Below, piece after piece: positions 50,298 through 59,029 of a stretch of 64,000 nt of DNA (positions are counted from its first letter, which is position 1; each line of letters starts with the position of its first letter). Source of the stretch: Microbacterium esteraromaticum (GTDB lineage: Bacteria; Actinomycetota; Actinomycetes; Actinomycetales; Microbacteriaceae); the NCBI RefSeq assembly GCF_016907315.1, contig NZ_JAFBBS010000001.1, positions 1,240,001 through 1,304,000 on the forward strand. The letters run 5' to 3'. The notes below the pieces were generated by a model, which was given only the letters and a program-made list of their open reading frames with translations, was not told where the DNA came from and searched no databases. The position numbers and the translations under genes are program-made.

Positions 50298-52127
50298 TCA
50301 GCGACCGGATACCTGCCCGAACAGCTTCGCGATCGGAGCGAGCACGAGCGGACGCGCGGCGAACCAGCCTGCGGCGATCACCGCGACGGCGAGCACGAAC
50401 ACCCAGAACCCCGTCCAGTTCGCGGCGTACTCGATGCCGTCGACCGATCCCTGGGCGGCGAACATGTGGTTGAGGTTGCGCAGCATCCCCGTCAGGAAAA
50501 CCAGCGCGACGTGCACGATGATGAAGGCCACGAAGTAGAGCATCACGGGGAAGTGCAGCGCCCGCGCCCACTCGACCGGGTACGCCTTCGACAGCTTCTC
50601 GGCCTTCTTCGGCCACAGGCCAGACATGCGGAACCCGGTGACGATCGCGAGCGGAGCCGCGATGAACACGGTCGCGAAGTACGCGAGCTGCTGCAGGCTG
50701 TTGTAGTTGACCCAGCCGTTGTCGGTCGGCCAGTCGAACGAGACGTACTGCAGACCGGCCGAGAGCGCGTTCGGGAAGACCTCCCAGCTCGTGGGCACGA
50801 TGCGCGCCCAGTGGCCGGTGGTGAACAGCAGCACCACGAAGATGACGCCGTTGATGATCCAGAGCAGGTCGAGCGCCTGGTGGAACCACAGCGTCAGGCT
50901 GATCTTGCCCTTGCTGTCGCGACGCGGACTCCAGAACACCGTGGGCCGCTTCTCGCTGCGCACGCGCAGGCCCGAGCGGATGATCAGCACCATCAGGAAC
51001 ATGTTGAAGAAGTGGGCCCAGTTGGCCCAGGGGGCGAATCCCGGCTCGACCTCGATGGCGGGGTGGTACTCGCCCGGGTACGTCGCTAGGAAGTCCTGCA
51101 TGGCCGGCGTGCTGAGGAAGGTGCGGACGAGGAAGACCGCAGCGACGGCCAGCAGACCGAGGGATGCCAGCCCCAGCAGACCCCCGATGGCCCGCGGCCA
51201 CGTCGGCCGCAGCGGAGAGGGCTCGGGCAGCGGTTCGGTCGCATGCCGGGGCGCGCGGCCCTGCCAGACCGTGCGTGGGTACGGGAGAGGCGTCGACACG
51301 TCGGGCGTGGATGCCGCGACGACCGCGACGTCCTGGGCTGCGGGTGCCTCCGCGGTCGCAGCGACCTCGGGGGCGGGGGCCTCAGGGTTCGCGGCGGCCG
51401 GGGATCCTCCGGTCGCGTCGACCGGTGCGGTCCCGGCGACCCTCGCGGTCCCGGCGACCGGCGCGGTCCCGGCGACCGGCGCGGTCCCGGCGACCGCGCC
51501 TCCGTCGGCGATCGCGGGCACAGTGCCCGCCGGGGGCCACGGCTCCCCTCCGGCGACGCGCGGCAGGCCACGGCGCACAGCGCCGCGGGCATCCGTCGCG
51601 GTGGGGGTGGCCATCGGCGCGGCGAGTGCACCACCTGCTGCCGACTGCACCACTTCTTCGCGCGGGGAAGTGGTGTTCTCGGCGACATCCGGTGCGACCG
51701 AGGCCGCAGCAGGCGCGGCTGCCGAACCGGGTGCGGTGGCCGAAGCAGGCGTAGCGGCGGATGCCACTGCCGCGGCGTCCGCGGGAGGCCAGGGCTCACC
51801 GCCGGCCACACGAGGCAGCCCGCGCCGCAGGCTCAGCGCGGCGGGGACTGGGGCATCCGGAGTCGACGCGGCCGGGGCTGGTGCCGCAGCGGCACCGGCA
51901 CCGGCGACGGCAGGGGTTGCCGCCGACAGCACCACATCGTCGCGCGAAGAAGCAGTGTTCTCGACGGCATCCGGTGCACTGGGCGCCTCAACGACCGGCG
52001 CCTCAACGACCGGCCCCTCAGCGACCGACTCGGAGGCGACGGCGGCAGGCGCCTCGATCTCCGTGGCAGGAGGCCACGGCTCGCCGCCCTTCACGCGCGG
52101 AAGACCTCGACGGATCGATCCGGCCAT
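50298..52127 (-). CDS. Cytochrome b561-like membrane protein with repeated N-terminus, in ETF operon
   Basis: A 609-aa protein. Residues 1-285 are an Ala/Pro-rich, probably disordered region containing three copies of RRGLPRV(K/A)GGEPWPPA (6-21, 101-116, 185-200), two of ENT(A/T)S(S/P)R(D/E)(D/E)VV, and a VAGTAP tract. Residues 310-609 form a cytochrome b561/b6-type domain with about five helices and candidate haem ligands His372, His416, His525 and His539. It follows etfA by 5 bp (ATG 52127 after GGAAGAAG; GTG 52136 overlaps the etfA stop and is the alternative). Likely moves electrons between ETF and membrane quinone; this is inferred from the operon. Function of the repeats is unknown. Confidence 0.85.
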   Translation of the reverse strand: MAGSIRRGLPRVKGGEPWPPATEIEAPAAVASESVAEGPVVEAPVVEAPSAPDAVENTASSRDDVVLSAATPAVAGAGAAAAPAPAASTPDAPVPAALSLRRGLPRVAGGEPWPPADAAAVASAATPASATAPGSAAAPAAASVAPDVAENTTSPREEVVQSAAGGALAAPMATPTATDARGAVRRGLPRVAGGEPWPPAGTVPAIADGGAVAGTAPVAGTAPVAGTARVAGTAPVDATGGSPAAANPEAPAPEVAATAEAPAAQDVAVVAASTPDVSTPLPYPRTVWQGRAPRHATEPLPEPSPLRPTWPRAIGGLLGLASLGLLAVAAVFLVRTFLSTPAMQDFLATYPGEYHPAIEVEPGFAPWANWAHFFNMFLMVLIIRSGLRVRSEKRPTVFWSPRRDSKGKISLTLWFHQALDLLWIINGVIFVVLLFTTGHWARIVPTSWEVFPNALSAGLQYVSFDWPTDNGWVNYNSLQQLAYFATVFIAAPLAIVTGFRMSGLWPKKAEKLSKAYPVEWARALHFPVMLYFVAFIIVHVALVFLTGMLRNLNHMFAAQGSVDGIEYAANWTGFWVFVLAVAVIAAGWFAARPLVLAPIAKLFGQVSGR

Positions 52128-52132
52128 GGCGA

Positions 52133-53104
52133 TCACTTCTTCCGGGCTTCGAGCGCCTCGATCAGCTGCGGCACGACGGTGAACACGTCCCCGACGATGC
52201 CGAAGTCGGCGACGTCGAAGATCGGCGCGTCGCCGTCCTTGTTGATCGCGACGATCGTCTTGGCCGTCTGCATTCCCGCGCGGTGCTGGATCGCACCCGA
52301 GATGCCGAGCGCGACGTACAGCTGCGGCGAGACCGACACTCCGGTCTGCCCGACCTGGTGAGCATAGGGGATGTATCCGGCGTCGACGGCGGCGCGCGAG
52401 GCGCCGACCGCGGCGCCGAGGGCGTCGGCAAGCTGCTCGACGAGCACGAACTTCTCCTTCGAGCCGAGCCCGCGCCCGCCCGAGACGACTCGGGTGGCTC
52501 CACGGAGCTCGGGCCGCGACGAGGTCTTCTCCTCGGCCGCGATCTCACCCGCGGTGGCTGCCGCCGCTCCGGATGCCGTGACCGCCAGCTCTTCGACCAC
52601 GGGCGAGGCGACGGCCTCGGCACGCGCGTCGACGGCGCCCTGGCGCACCGTGATCACGGGCGCCCCGAAGGTCGGCGCGGAGTCGGTGAGGTACGAGCCG
52701 CCGTAGACCGAGTGCTGCGCGGTGACGCCCTCGTCATCGCGTGAGACGCCGATCGCGTCGACCGAGAGCGCGAGCTTCTCGCGCACCGCGAAGCGCCCGG
52801 CGACATCGCGCCCGGCGATCGAGTTGGAGATGAGCACGGCATCCGGCTGCACCTCGCGATATGCCGCCTGCAGGGCGTCGACCATCGGCACGGTGAGCGA
52901 CGAGGCGTCGCCTGCCGCAGTGAGCACGACCTGTGCGCCCGCCGCAGCTGCCGCGTCGGCAGCTGCCTGACTGCCGCCGACAACCAGCGCCACGGGGGCT
53001 CCGATCGTCGAGGCGGCGCCGATGAGAGCAGCCGTGCTGCTCGCTGCGTCGCCAGACGGGTCGACGTCGACGAGGACGAGGATCGACTTCTCGGGGTACG
53101 CCAT
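52133..53104 (-). CDS. etfA: Electron transfer flavoprotein alpha subunit
   Basis: FAD-binding subunit of ETF, 323 aa, which accepts electrons from acyl-CoA and related dehydrogenases. The C-terminal FAD domain is well conserved: [54 protein letters not shown] and [21 protein letters not shown]. The N-terminal domain is the usual AMP-binding-like fold. Starts one base after the etfB stop region, forming etfB-etfA-cytochrome b. The conserved arginine and the QTG loop are of the conventional, non-bifurcating type as far as can be judged by eye. Confidence 0.95.
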   Translation of the reverse strand: MAYPEKSILVLVDVDPSGDAASSTAALIGAASTIGAPVALVVGGSQAAADAAAAAGAQVVLTAAGDASSLTVPMVDALQAAYREVQPDAVLISNSIAGRDVAGRFAVREKLALSVDAIGVSRDDEGVTAQHSVYGGSYLTDSAPTFGAPVITVRQGAVDARAEAVASPVVEELAVTASGAAAATAGEIAAEEKTSSRPELRGATRVVSGGRGLGSKEKFVLVEQLADALGAAVGASRAAVDAGYIPYAHQVGQTGVSVSPQLYVALGISGAIQHRAGMQTAKTIVAINKDGDAPIFDVADFGIVGDVFTVVPQLIEALEARKK

Positions 53105-53105
53105 G

Positions 53106-53882
53106 TCACACCAGCCTGTTCTGCGCGAGGAACTCGACGAGCTGCGCCGCGGCGTCGCCCTCGTCGGTGATCTTGACTCCGGCGGCCCGCGGGGGCTTCT
53201 CTGCCACGGTCGTCATGATCGTGCGGGGCGCGAGGGCCGGGTCGGCCGAGACGCCGAGGTCGGCCAGCGAGAGCACCTCGAGCGGCTTCTTCTTCGCGGC
53301 CATGATGCCCTTGAAGTTGGGGAACCGAGCATCCGGAAGTGCCTCGGTGATGGAGATGACGGCCGGAAGCGGCACAGTGACGTCCTGCGTGCCGGCGTCG
53401 CCGGTGCGGGTGCCGGTGAGCTGCCCGTCGCCGATCTCGACCGCGCTCAGCGCGGTGGCCTGGGCGTAGCCGAGGTGCTCGGCGAGCATCGCGGGGATGA
53501 CTCCGCCCGAGCCGTCAGTCGACAGGTTTCCGGTGATGACCAGGTCGGGCTCTCCGCGGCGGATCGCGGCGGCGAGCACCTCTGCCGTGAGGGTGAGGTC
53601 GGCTCCGCGCAGCTCTTCGTCGACGACGTGCACGGCAGATGCCGCACCGATCGCGAGCGAGCGGCGGACGGATGCCGTGGCCGTCTCGGGGGCCATCGAG
53701 AGGCTGACCACCTCGGCGCCGGGGTTCTTGTCGGCGTACGACAGGGCGACCTCGAGTGCGCGCTCGGTGATCTCGTCGAGGACGACGTCACCCGCCCCTC
53801 GATCCGCCAGACCCGTCTCGAGGTCGAGCTTGCGGTCACCGTAGGTGTCGGGCACTTCCTTCACCAGGACGTAGATCTTCAT
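53106..53882 (-). CDS. etfB: Electron transfer flavoprotein beta subunit
   Basis: AMP-binding subunit of ETF, 258 aa: starts [20 protein letters not shown], with [42 protein letters not shown] and the AMP-binding loop [22 protein letters not shown] good GGGAGG site precedes ATG 53882. It forms the FAD/AMP heterodimer with EtfA and heads the three-gene operon. Divergent from a MarR gene 117 bp away, which might regulate it. Confidence 0.95.
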   Translation of the reverse strand: MKIYVLVKEVPDTYGDRKLDLETGLADRGAGDVVLDEITERALEVALSYADKNPGAEVVSLSMAPETATASVRRSLAIGAASAVHVVDEELRGADLTLTAEVLAAAIRRGEPDLVITGNLSTDGSGGVIPAMLAEHLGYAQATALSAVEIGDGQLTGTRTGDAGTQDVTVPLPAVISITEALPDARFPNFKGIMAAKKKPLEVLSLADLGVSADPALAPRTIMTTVAEKPPRAAGVKITDEGDAAAQLVEFLAQNRLV

Positions 53883-53986
53883 TGAACCTCCCTCACGCAG
53901 GTTCGATCCTACCCGCGCGTTCCTCTGGAATCAGGTCTCACCTCACATGATACTGAGTCTCGAAGCCGTTCGGGCGCGCTTGCCGA

Positions 53987-53992
53987 TACCGT
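53987..53992 (+). promoter_or_regulatory. -10 box for leaderless MarR mRNA
   Basis: TACCGT, 6 nt before ATG 53999. Confidence 0.45.
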
Positions 53993-53998
53993 TGGTTC

Positions 53999-54535
53999 AT
54001 GGCTCGTCCCCGCCCTCTTCCGATCGACCCGCTCGCCGAGGCGAAGCGGCAGTGGCTCGCGCACGGCTGGACGGATGCGGCCGAGGGCATGGCCGTGGTC
54101 ACGTCGGTGATGCGGGCGCAGCAGCTGCTGCTCGCTCGGGTGGATGCCGCCCTCAAGCCGTTCCAGGTGACCTTCGCCCGATACGAGGTGCTGCGTCTGC
54201 TCGCCTTCAGCCGCACCGGCACGCTGCCGCTGTCGAGCGTCGTGGCGCGTCTGCAGGTGCATGCGACGAGCGTGACGAGCACCGCCGAGCGCCTCGTGCG
54301 CGACGGACTGGTGCGCCGCGACCCGCATCCGCACGACGGTCGCGCCGCGCTCCTCACCCTCACCGACTCGGGGCGAGACCTCGTCGAGCGGGCGACGGCG
54401 GCGCTGAACACCGAGGTGTTCTCGTCTCCTGGGCTGGATGCCGACGACGCGGCATCCCTCGTCGGAATCGTCGCCCGCCTGCGCAAGAACGCCGGCGACT
54501 TCACCGACCCCAGGCCCACGCCCGACCCGCTCTGA
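53999..54535 (+). CDS. MarR-family regulator divergent from ETF operon
   Basis: A 178-aa winged-helix regulator: KPFQVTFARYEVLRLLAF, recognition helix SSVVARLQVHATSVTSTAERL, wing DPHPHDGRAALLTLT. Longer than a minimal MarR, with about 30 extra residues at the start. Divergent from etfB and followed directly by an SRPBCC gene whose ATG shares a base with its stop. Control of etfBA is plausible from the arrangement; ligand not known. Confidence 0.88.
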   Translation: MARPRPLPIDPLAEAKRQWLAHGWTDAAEGMAVVTSVMRAQQLLLARVDAALKPFQVTFARYEVLRLLAFSRTGTLPLSSVVARLQVHATSVTSTAERLVRDGLVRRDPHPHDGRAALLTLTDSGRDLVERATAALNTEVFSSPGLDADDAASLVGIVARLRKNAGDFTDPRPTPDPL

Positions 54536-54981
54536 TGCCGTCGTTCACCCTCGAACGCGTCGTCGCCGCATCGCCGGAGCAGGTCTTCGACCTCTCGCTC
54601 GACGTCGGGCTGCATCTGGCGTCGCAGCGCTCCCACGGCGAGCGCGTGGCGTCGGGGCGCACCTCAGGTCTGCTCGGAGACGGCGAGCACATCACCTGGA
54701 GCGCGCGGCACTTCGGGGTGAGATTCCGGATGGCCTCTGTCGTGTTCGACGTCGACCGCCCTCGACGCTTCCGCGATCGGCAGGTGCGAGGACCCTTCGG
54801 GTCGTTCCTGCACACCCACGAGTTCGAGCCCGTCGACGGCGGCACGCTGATGCGCGACACGATCCGGTTCCGCTCACCCCTCGGCCCCCTCGGCAGGCTC
54901 GTCGACGCCGCCGTGATGCGGCGGCATCTGATGCGCGTGATCACCGAGCGCAACGACGCGATCAGTGCGCATTTCGGCTGA
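54535..54981 (+). CDS. SRPBCC (polyketide cyclase/dehydrase-like) protein
   Basis: A 148-aa protein with the START/Bet v1-like helix-grip fold: SFTLERVVAASPEQVFDLSLDVGLH, then DVDRPRRFRDRQVRGPFGSFLHTHEFEPVDGGTLMRDTIRF and a long C-terminal helix. These proteins bind hydrophobic ligands; many have no known substrate. Its ATG overlaps the MarR stop by one base (TGATG), so the two are translated together. It may sense or handle the compound that controls the regulator (inference). Confidence 0.83.
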   Translation: MPSFTLERVVAASPEQVFDLSLDVGLHLASQRSHGERVASGRTSGLLGDGEHITWSARHFGVRFRMASVVFDVDRPRRFRDRQVRGPFGSFLHTHEFEPVDGGTLMRDTIRFRSPLGPLGRLVDAAVMRRHLMRVITERNDAISAHFG

Positions 54982-54986
54982 CCCCG

Positions 54987-55055
54987 CTTTCGAATCGCTC
55001 ACCTGGCAGCCGATCGGGCCGGAGAAGTGCAATTCGACCGATTCGAAGCGCTGAC
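54987..55055. terminator. Imperfect inverted repeat after SRPBCC gene
   Basis: CGCTTTCGAATCG near 54987 and its near-complement CGATTCGAAGCG near 55040 can pair with one bulged base. Possible terminator of the MarR-SRPBCC transcript. Confidence 0.4.
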
Positions 55056-55068
55056 GCACACCGGCTCA

Positions 55069-55074
55069 TAAGAT
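55069..55074 (+). promoter_or_regulatory. -10 box for leaderless DUF1905 protein mRNA
   Basis: TAAGAT, 7 nt before ATG 55082. Confidence 0.5.
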
Positions 55075-55081
55075 GACCGGC

Positions 55082-55531
55082 ATGAGCGAACTCCGACTGA
55101 ACACGATTCTCGAGCCGATGGGTCCGGCCGGCGCGATCGTGCTCGACGACGATCAGGTCGCCACCCTGAGCAGCGCTAAGGCCTTCCCGGTGGTCGTCAC
55201 CATCGGCGATCGCACCGCCCGGCTGCGCCTCGCCCGTATGGGCGGGAAGAACCTCATCGGCTTCAGCAAGGCGGCGCGCGCCGAGATGGGCGTCGAGCTC
55301 GGCGACGAGTTCGACGCGATCATCACTCCGGATGCCGAGGAGCGCACCGTCGATGTACCGGACGTGCTCGCCGCCGCGCTGGAGTCCGACCCTGTCGCGA
55401 GGGCGGCATTCGAGGCACTCGCATACTCACGCCGCAAGGAGATCGCGCGGTCGATCGCCGACGCCAAGCAGGATGCCACGCGTCAGCGTCGCCTCGAGAA
55501 GGCGCTCGCCGACCTCCGCACCGCCCTCTGA
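55082..55531 (+). CDS. DUF1905/YdeI-type protein
   Basis: A 149-aa protein: N-terminal DUF1905 beta-barrel (ELRLNTILEPMGPAGAIVLDDD, then FPVVVTIGDRTARLRLARMGGKNLIGFSKAAR) and a C-terminal bacteriocin-protection-like helical part (LESDPVARAAFEALAYSRRKEIARSIADAKQDATRQRRLEKAL). The second part resembles the YdeI/OmpD-associated family. Function unknown. ATG 55082 is selected over ATG 55073 by the spacing to the TAAGAT box. Convergent with the immunity-like gene, 10 bp between stops. Confidence 0.82.
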   Translation: MSELRLNTILEPMGPAGAIVLDDDQVATLSSAKAFPVVVTIGDRTARLRLARMGGKNLIGFSKAARAEMGVELGDEFDAIITPDAEERTVDVPDVLAAALESDPVARAAFEALAYSRRKEIARSIADAKQDATRQRRLEKALADLRTAL

Positions 55532-55541
55532 GCCGGCAGCC

Positions 55542-55991
55542 TCAGTCGCCGTCGTAGACGTAATGGTCGAAGCGCTCGGGCACGCGCATGCGCTGCCAGG
55601 CGAGCTCTTCATCGCGCCGCGATCGGTCTCCGGGAAACGCCTTGGCCGTGTACCGCGGCACCTGGCGGGCGTGCCCGGCCATATGCGCGACGGCCGCTGC
55701 CTGTCCGCACACCCGCGCGGCGGCGATCGCGTTCGGGTCGGTCGACTCCCGTGCCGCGGCATGGCAGGCGAAGGCCGTCTCGCGCACCTCGTCTATGCCG
55801 AGCTCACCGCGCAGGAACGCGTGAGCGGCGTCGAGCGCCTCGCGGGGGCGGGAGTCGTGCGGGCGCTCGGCGAGGAACAGAGGCAGCATCCGCTCTGCGC
55901 ATGCCACCGTCCACTGCACGAGCTCGCGGCGGTCGTCTTCTGAGAGGGTCAGGTCGGCATCGTCGGGCAGCGGTCCCATGGCGGCGCTCAT
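55542..55991 (-). CDS. Imm5-like putative immunity protein in valine operon
   Basis: A 149-aa helical protein resembling the Imm-5-like putative immunity family: [33 protein letters not shown], then [35 protein letters not shown]. Such proteins were classed as immunity by genome context; some are fused to other domains. It overlaps the enoyl-CoA hydratase stop (ATGA), so it is translated as the last gene of a metabolic operon. No toxin is adjacent, so an immunity role is doubtful here. Confidence 0.72.
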   Translation of the reverse strand: MSAAMGPLPDDADLTLSEDDRRELVQWTVACAERMLPLFLAERPHDSRPREALDAAHAFLRGELGIDEVRETAFACHAAARESTDPNAIAAARVCGQAAAVAHMAGHARQVPRYTAKAFPGDRSRRDEELAWQRMRVPERFDHYVYDGD

Positions 55992-56764
55992 CGGTGCTGG
56001 AAATGAGGGGGGCGCTTCTCGCGGAACGCGGCCATCCCCTCCTTCTGGTCCGCGGTGTCGAACAGGGCGGCGAACTGCTGCTTCTCGACGGCGAGACCCG
56101 CCTCGAGGGTGGTCTCCATCGCGGCATCCAGGGTCGCCTTCGCCGCGTACAGCGACGGGAGCGACTTCTCGGCGATCGTCTCGGCGAGCCGGGTGGCCTC
56201 GTCGATCAGGTCGGCTGCGGGCACGACGCGTGAGACGAGTCCGATGCGCTCGGCCTCATCGGCTTTGATCAGGCGGCCCGACAGGATGAGCTCGGCGGCC
56301 TTGTAGTAGCCGACCGCGCGGATGAGCCGCTGCGTTCCGCCCATGCCCGGCACCACGCCGAGGTTGATCTCGGGCTGACCGAACGTGGCCGTGTCGGCGG
56401 CGAGGATGATGTCGCACATCATCGCCAGCTCGCAGCCGCCGCCGAGCGCGTAGCCAGACACTGCGGCGATCACGGGGGTCCTGACCGCGGCGAAGCGTGT
56501 CCAGGCGCCGAAGTGGTCGGTGTCGAGCATCTCGGCGCCGGTCTTCGACTCCATCTCCTTGATGTCGGCTCCGGCGGCGAACGCGCGCTCGGATCCCGTC
56601 ACCACGATCGCGCCGACGCTGTCGTCGGCATCGAAGGCGGATGCCGCTGCCGCGACCTCCTCGGAGACCTGGCCGTTCAGGGCATTCAGGGCCTGCGGCC
56701 GGTTGAGGGTGATCCAGCCCACCCGTCCTCGCTGTTCGACAAGGATCGTCTCGTACTCGGTCAT
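55988..56764 (-). CDS. Enoyl-CoA hydratase
   Basis: Crotonase-fold hydratase of 258 aa, adding water to 2-enoyl-CoA; in this cluster methacrylyl-CoA is the expected substrate. The oxyanion segment is [11 protein letters not shown] and the two catalytic glutamates are Glu112 (GGGCELAM) and Glu132 (QPEINLG). GGAGGGA site before ATG 56764. Overlaps the following Imm5-like gene by 4 bp and lies 163 bp after the mmsB stop. No dedicated 3-hydroxyisobutyryl-CoA hydrolase gene is seen in the window. Confidence 0.9.
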   Translation of the reverse strand: MTEYETILVEQRGRVGWITLNRPQALNALNGQVSEEVAAAASAFDADDSVGAIVVTGSERAFAAGADIKEMESKTGAEMLDTDHFGAWTRFAAVRTPVIAAVSGYALGGGCELAMMCDIILAADTATFGQPEINLGVVPGMGGTQRLIRAVGYYKAAELILSGRLIKADEAERIGLVSRVVPAADLIDEATRLAETIAEKSLPSLYAAKATLDAAMETTLEAGLAVEKQQFAALFDTADQKEGMAAFREKRPPHFQHR

Positions 56765-56927
56765 GGATGCTCCCTCCGCCGCCCCACTGCGGCTCCTCCA
56801 GTATCTCAGTTCGCCTGTCGCGACGACGCTGGCGCTCCGCGTGCGCGTGGCCCACGCGGCCGCCTCGCCGGTGACGGGACGGCCTCGAGGGCCACGGGGA
56901 TGGGAGCTCAGCCGCGCGACACGGCGG

Positions 56928-57815
56928 TCACACAGTGCCCTCGCGGATGTCGGTGATGATGCCCGAGAAGTCGCGACCGGCACCCTCGCCGTCGGCGAAC
57001 GCGGCGTAGAGCTGCTGCGCGAGGCGGCCCATCCTGGCATCCGTTCCGGTCTGCTCGATCGCCTGCAGCGCGAGCCCCAGGTCCTTCGCCATCAGCGCTC
57101 CGGCGAAACCGGGCTGGTAGTCGCGGTTGGCCGGGCTCGTGGGCACCGGCCCAGGAACGGGACAGTTGGTCGTGATCGACCAGCACTGACCGGATGCCTG
57201 TGACACGACGTCGAAGAGGGCCTGGTGCTCGAGGCCGAGCCGCTCGCCGAGGACGAAAGCCTCGGCGACGGCGATCTGCGAGACGGCCAGGATCATGTTG
57301 TTGCACACCTTGGCTGCCTGGCCGAGGCCTGGTCCGCCGCAGTGCACGATGCGCTTGCCCATCGCCTCCAGCAGCGGCAGCGCCGCCGCGAAGTCGTCAT
57401 CCGACCCGCCGACCATGAACGCCAGAGTGCCGTTCTCGGCGCCGACGACGCCGCCGGAGACGGGCGCGTCGACATTGCGATGTCCGGCGGCGAGCGCGAG
57501 CTCGTGGGCGGTGCGGGCCTCGTCGACCGCGATGGTCGACGACTCGATGAACAGGGTTCCGGGGGCGGCCGCGCCGAGCAGCTCATCCTCGTATGCGCTG
57601 ATCACGTGCCTGCCTGCGGGGAACATGGTGATCACGACCTCGGCTTCGGCCACCGCCTCGGCCCCGCTCGCGGCGACCGGGATGCCGGCGGCCCTGGCCG
57701 CGTCGGTCGCGGCCGGCATGAGGTCGAAGCCGTGCACCTCGTGCCCCGCCTTCACGAGGTTCACGGCCATAGGCAGGCCCATGTGGCCGAGGCCCAGGAA
57801 GGCGATGCGCGTCAT
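56928..57815 (-). CDS. mmsB: 3-Hydroxyisobutyrate dehydrogenase
   Basis: NAD-dependent beta-hydroxyacid dehydrogenase of 295 aa, oxidising 3-hydroxyisobutyrate to methylmalonate semialdehyde. The dinucleotide loop is GLGHMG (8-13), the substrate-binding signature is [22 protein letters not shown], and the catalytic lysine is in [13 protein letters not shown]. The C-terminal segment ([26 protein letters not shown]) fits mmsB rather than tartronate semialdehyde reductase. ATG 57815 overlaps the acyl-CoA dehydrogenase stop (ATGA). Confidence 0.92.
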   Translation of the reverse strand: MTRIAFLGLGHMGLPMAVNLVKAGHEVHGFDLMPAATDAARAAGIPVAASGAEAVAEAEVVITMFPAGRHVISAYEDELLGAAAPGTLFIESSTIAVDEARTAHELALAAGHRNVDAPVSGGVVGAENGTLAFMVGGSDDDFAAALPLLEAMGKRIVHCGGPGLGQAAKVCNNMILAVSQIAVAEAFVLGERLGLEHQALFDVVSQASGQCWSITTNCPVPGPVPTSPANRDYQPGFAGALMAKDLGLALQAIEQTGTDARMGRLAQQLYAAFADGEGAGRDFSGIITDIREGTV

Positions 57816-58999
57816 GATGCGCTCCGCATCGAGGCCGATCCGGCTGGGCGCAGCATCTCGCGTCCGACGATGAGTCGCATGATCTCGTTCGTCCCTTCCA
57901 GGATCTGGTGCACGCGCAGGTCGCGCACGACCCTCTCCACTCCGTAGTCCTGAAGGTAGCCGTAGCCGCCGTGCAGCTGAAGGGCCCTGTTGGCGACCTC
58001 GAAGCCCGCGTCCGTGGCGAACCGCTTCGCCATGGCGCAGCGCATCGTGGCATCCGGGGCCTTCTCGTCGACTGCCCGCGCGCCGTCCTGCACCATCAGG
58101 CGGGCGGCCTGCAGCTCGGTGCGCATGTCGGCGATCGCGAAGAGGATCGACTGCTTCTCGGCGAGCGGCTCGCCGAAGGCGACGCGCTCGTGCACGTACT
58201 GCACGGCCTTCTCGAGCGCCCACTGCGCGCCGCCCAGCGAGCAGGCGGCGATGTTCAGCCGGCCGCCGTTGAGGCCCGACATCGCGATGGCGAAACCGCG
58301 GCCCTCGTCGCCGAGCATCGCCGAGGCCGGAACCCGCACGCCGTCGAGGATGACCTGCCTGGTGGGCTGGGCGTGCCAGCCCATCTTCTTCTCGGGGGCG
58401 CCGAAGCTGAGGCCGTCGGCGTCGCCGGGCACGAGGAACGCGCTGATCCCCCTTGCACCCGATCCGGCATCGCCCGTGCGCGCCATCACCACGTACACCC
58501 CGGCCTCGCCCGCGCCCGAGATGAACTGCTTGACGCCCGTGAGCACGTAGTCGTCGCCGTCCCGGGTCGCGCTGGTGGCGATGTTCGCGGCATCCGACCC
58601 CGCTCCCGGCTCGGTGAGGCAGTAGCCGCCGAACTGCTGCATGGCGGTCAGCGGCGGCAGCCACTGGGCGCGTTGAGCGTCGTCGCCGTAGGTGTCGATC
58701 ATCCACGCCACCATGTTGTGGATCGAGATGTACGCGGCGACCGCAGGATCACCCTTCGCCAGCTCCTCGAAGATGGCGACGGTGTCGACGCGGGCGAGCC
58801 CTGTGCCGCCGAACTCCTCGCCGACGTAGATGCCGCCCAGCCCCAGCTCGCCGCCGCGGTGCAGCGATTCGCGGGGGAAGATGTGCTTCTCGTCGCGCTC
58901 GGCGGCGAAGGGGGCGAGCTCGGTCTCGGCGAACTCGCGCACGGCGTCGAGGATCGCCTCTCGTTCCTCGGCGGTGACGGTGGTCGTGATCATGGTCAT
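57812..58999 (-). CDS. Acyl-CoA dehydrogenase (probable isobutyryl-CoA dehydrogenase)
   Basis: FAD-dependent dehydrogenase of 395 aa. FAD contacts include YCLTEPGAGSDAA (127-139) and QLHGGYGYLQDYGVER; the catalytic base is Glu368 (ILEGTNEI). Its cluster with mmsA, mmsB and an enoyl-CoA hydratase points to isobutyryl-CoA (valine pathway), though isovaleryl or 2-methylbutyryl activity cannot be excluded. Electrons should go to ETF, whose genes lie about 4 kb away. ATG 58999 or 58993 is the start. Confidence 0.9.
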   Translation of the reverse strand: MTMITTTVTAEEREAILDAVREFAETELAPFAAERDEKHIFPRESLHRGGELGLGGIYVGEEFGGTGLARVDTVAIFEELAKGDPAVAAYISIHNMVAWMIDTYGDDAQRAQWLPPLTAMQQFGGYCLTEPGAGSDAANIATSATRDGDDYVLTGVKQFISGAGEAGVYVVMARTGDAGSGARGISAFLVPGDADGLSFGAPEKKMGWHAQPTRQVILDGVRVPASAMLGDEGRGFAIAMSGLNGGRLNIAACSLGGAQWALEKAVQYVHERVAFGEPLAEKQSILFAIADMRTELQAARLMVQDGARAVDEKAPDATMRCAMAKRFATDAGFEVANRALQLHGGYGYLQDYGVERVVRDLRVHQILEGTNEIMRLIVGREMLRPAGSASMRSAS

Positions 59000-59029
59000 C
59001 GTTCTGATTCCTGAGCGATCGGTCGCGGA

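Noticed and set aside
55542..55991. A real toxin/immunity pair with the DUF1905 gene
   Set aside because: The DUF1905/YdeI protein is not a known toxin and is convergent, with its own promoter.
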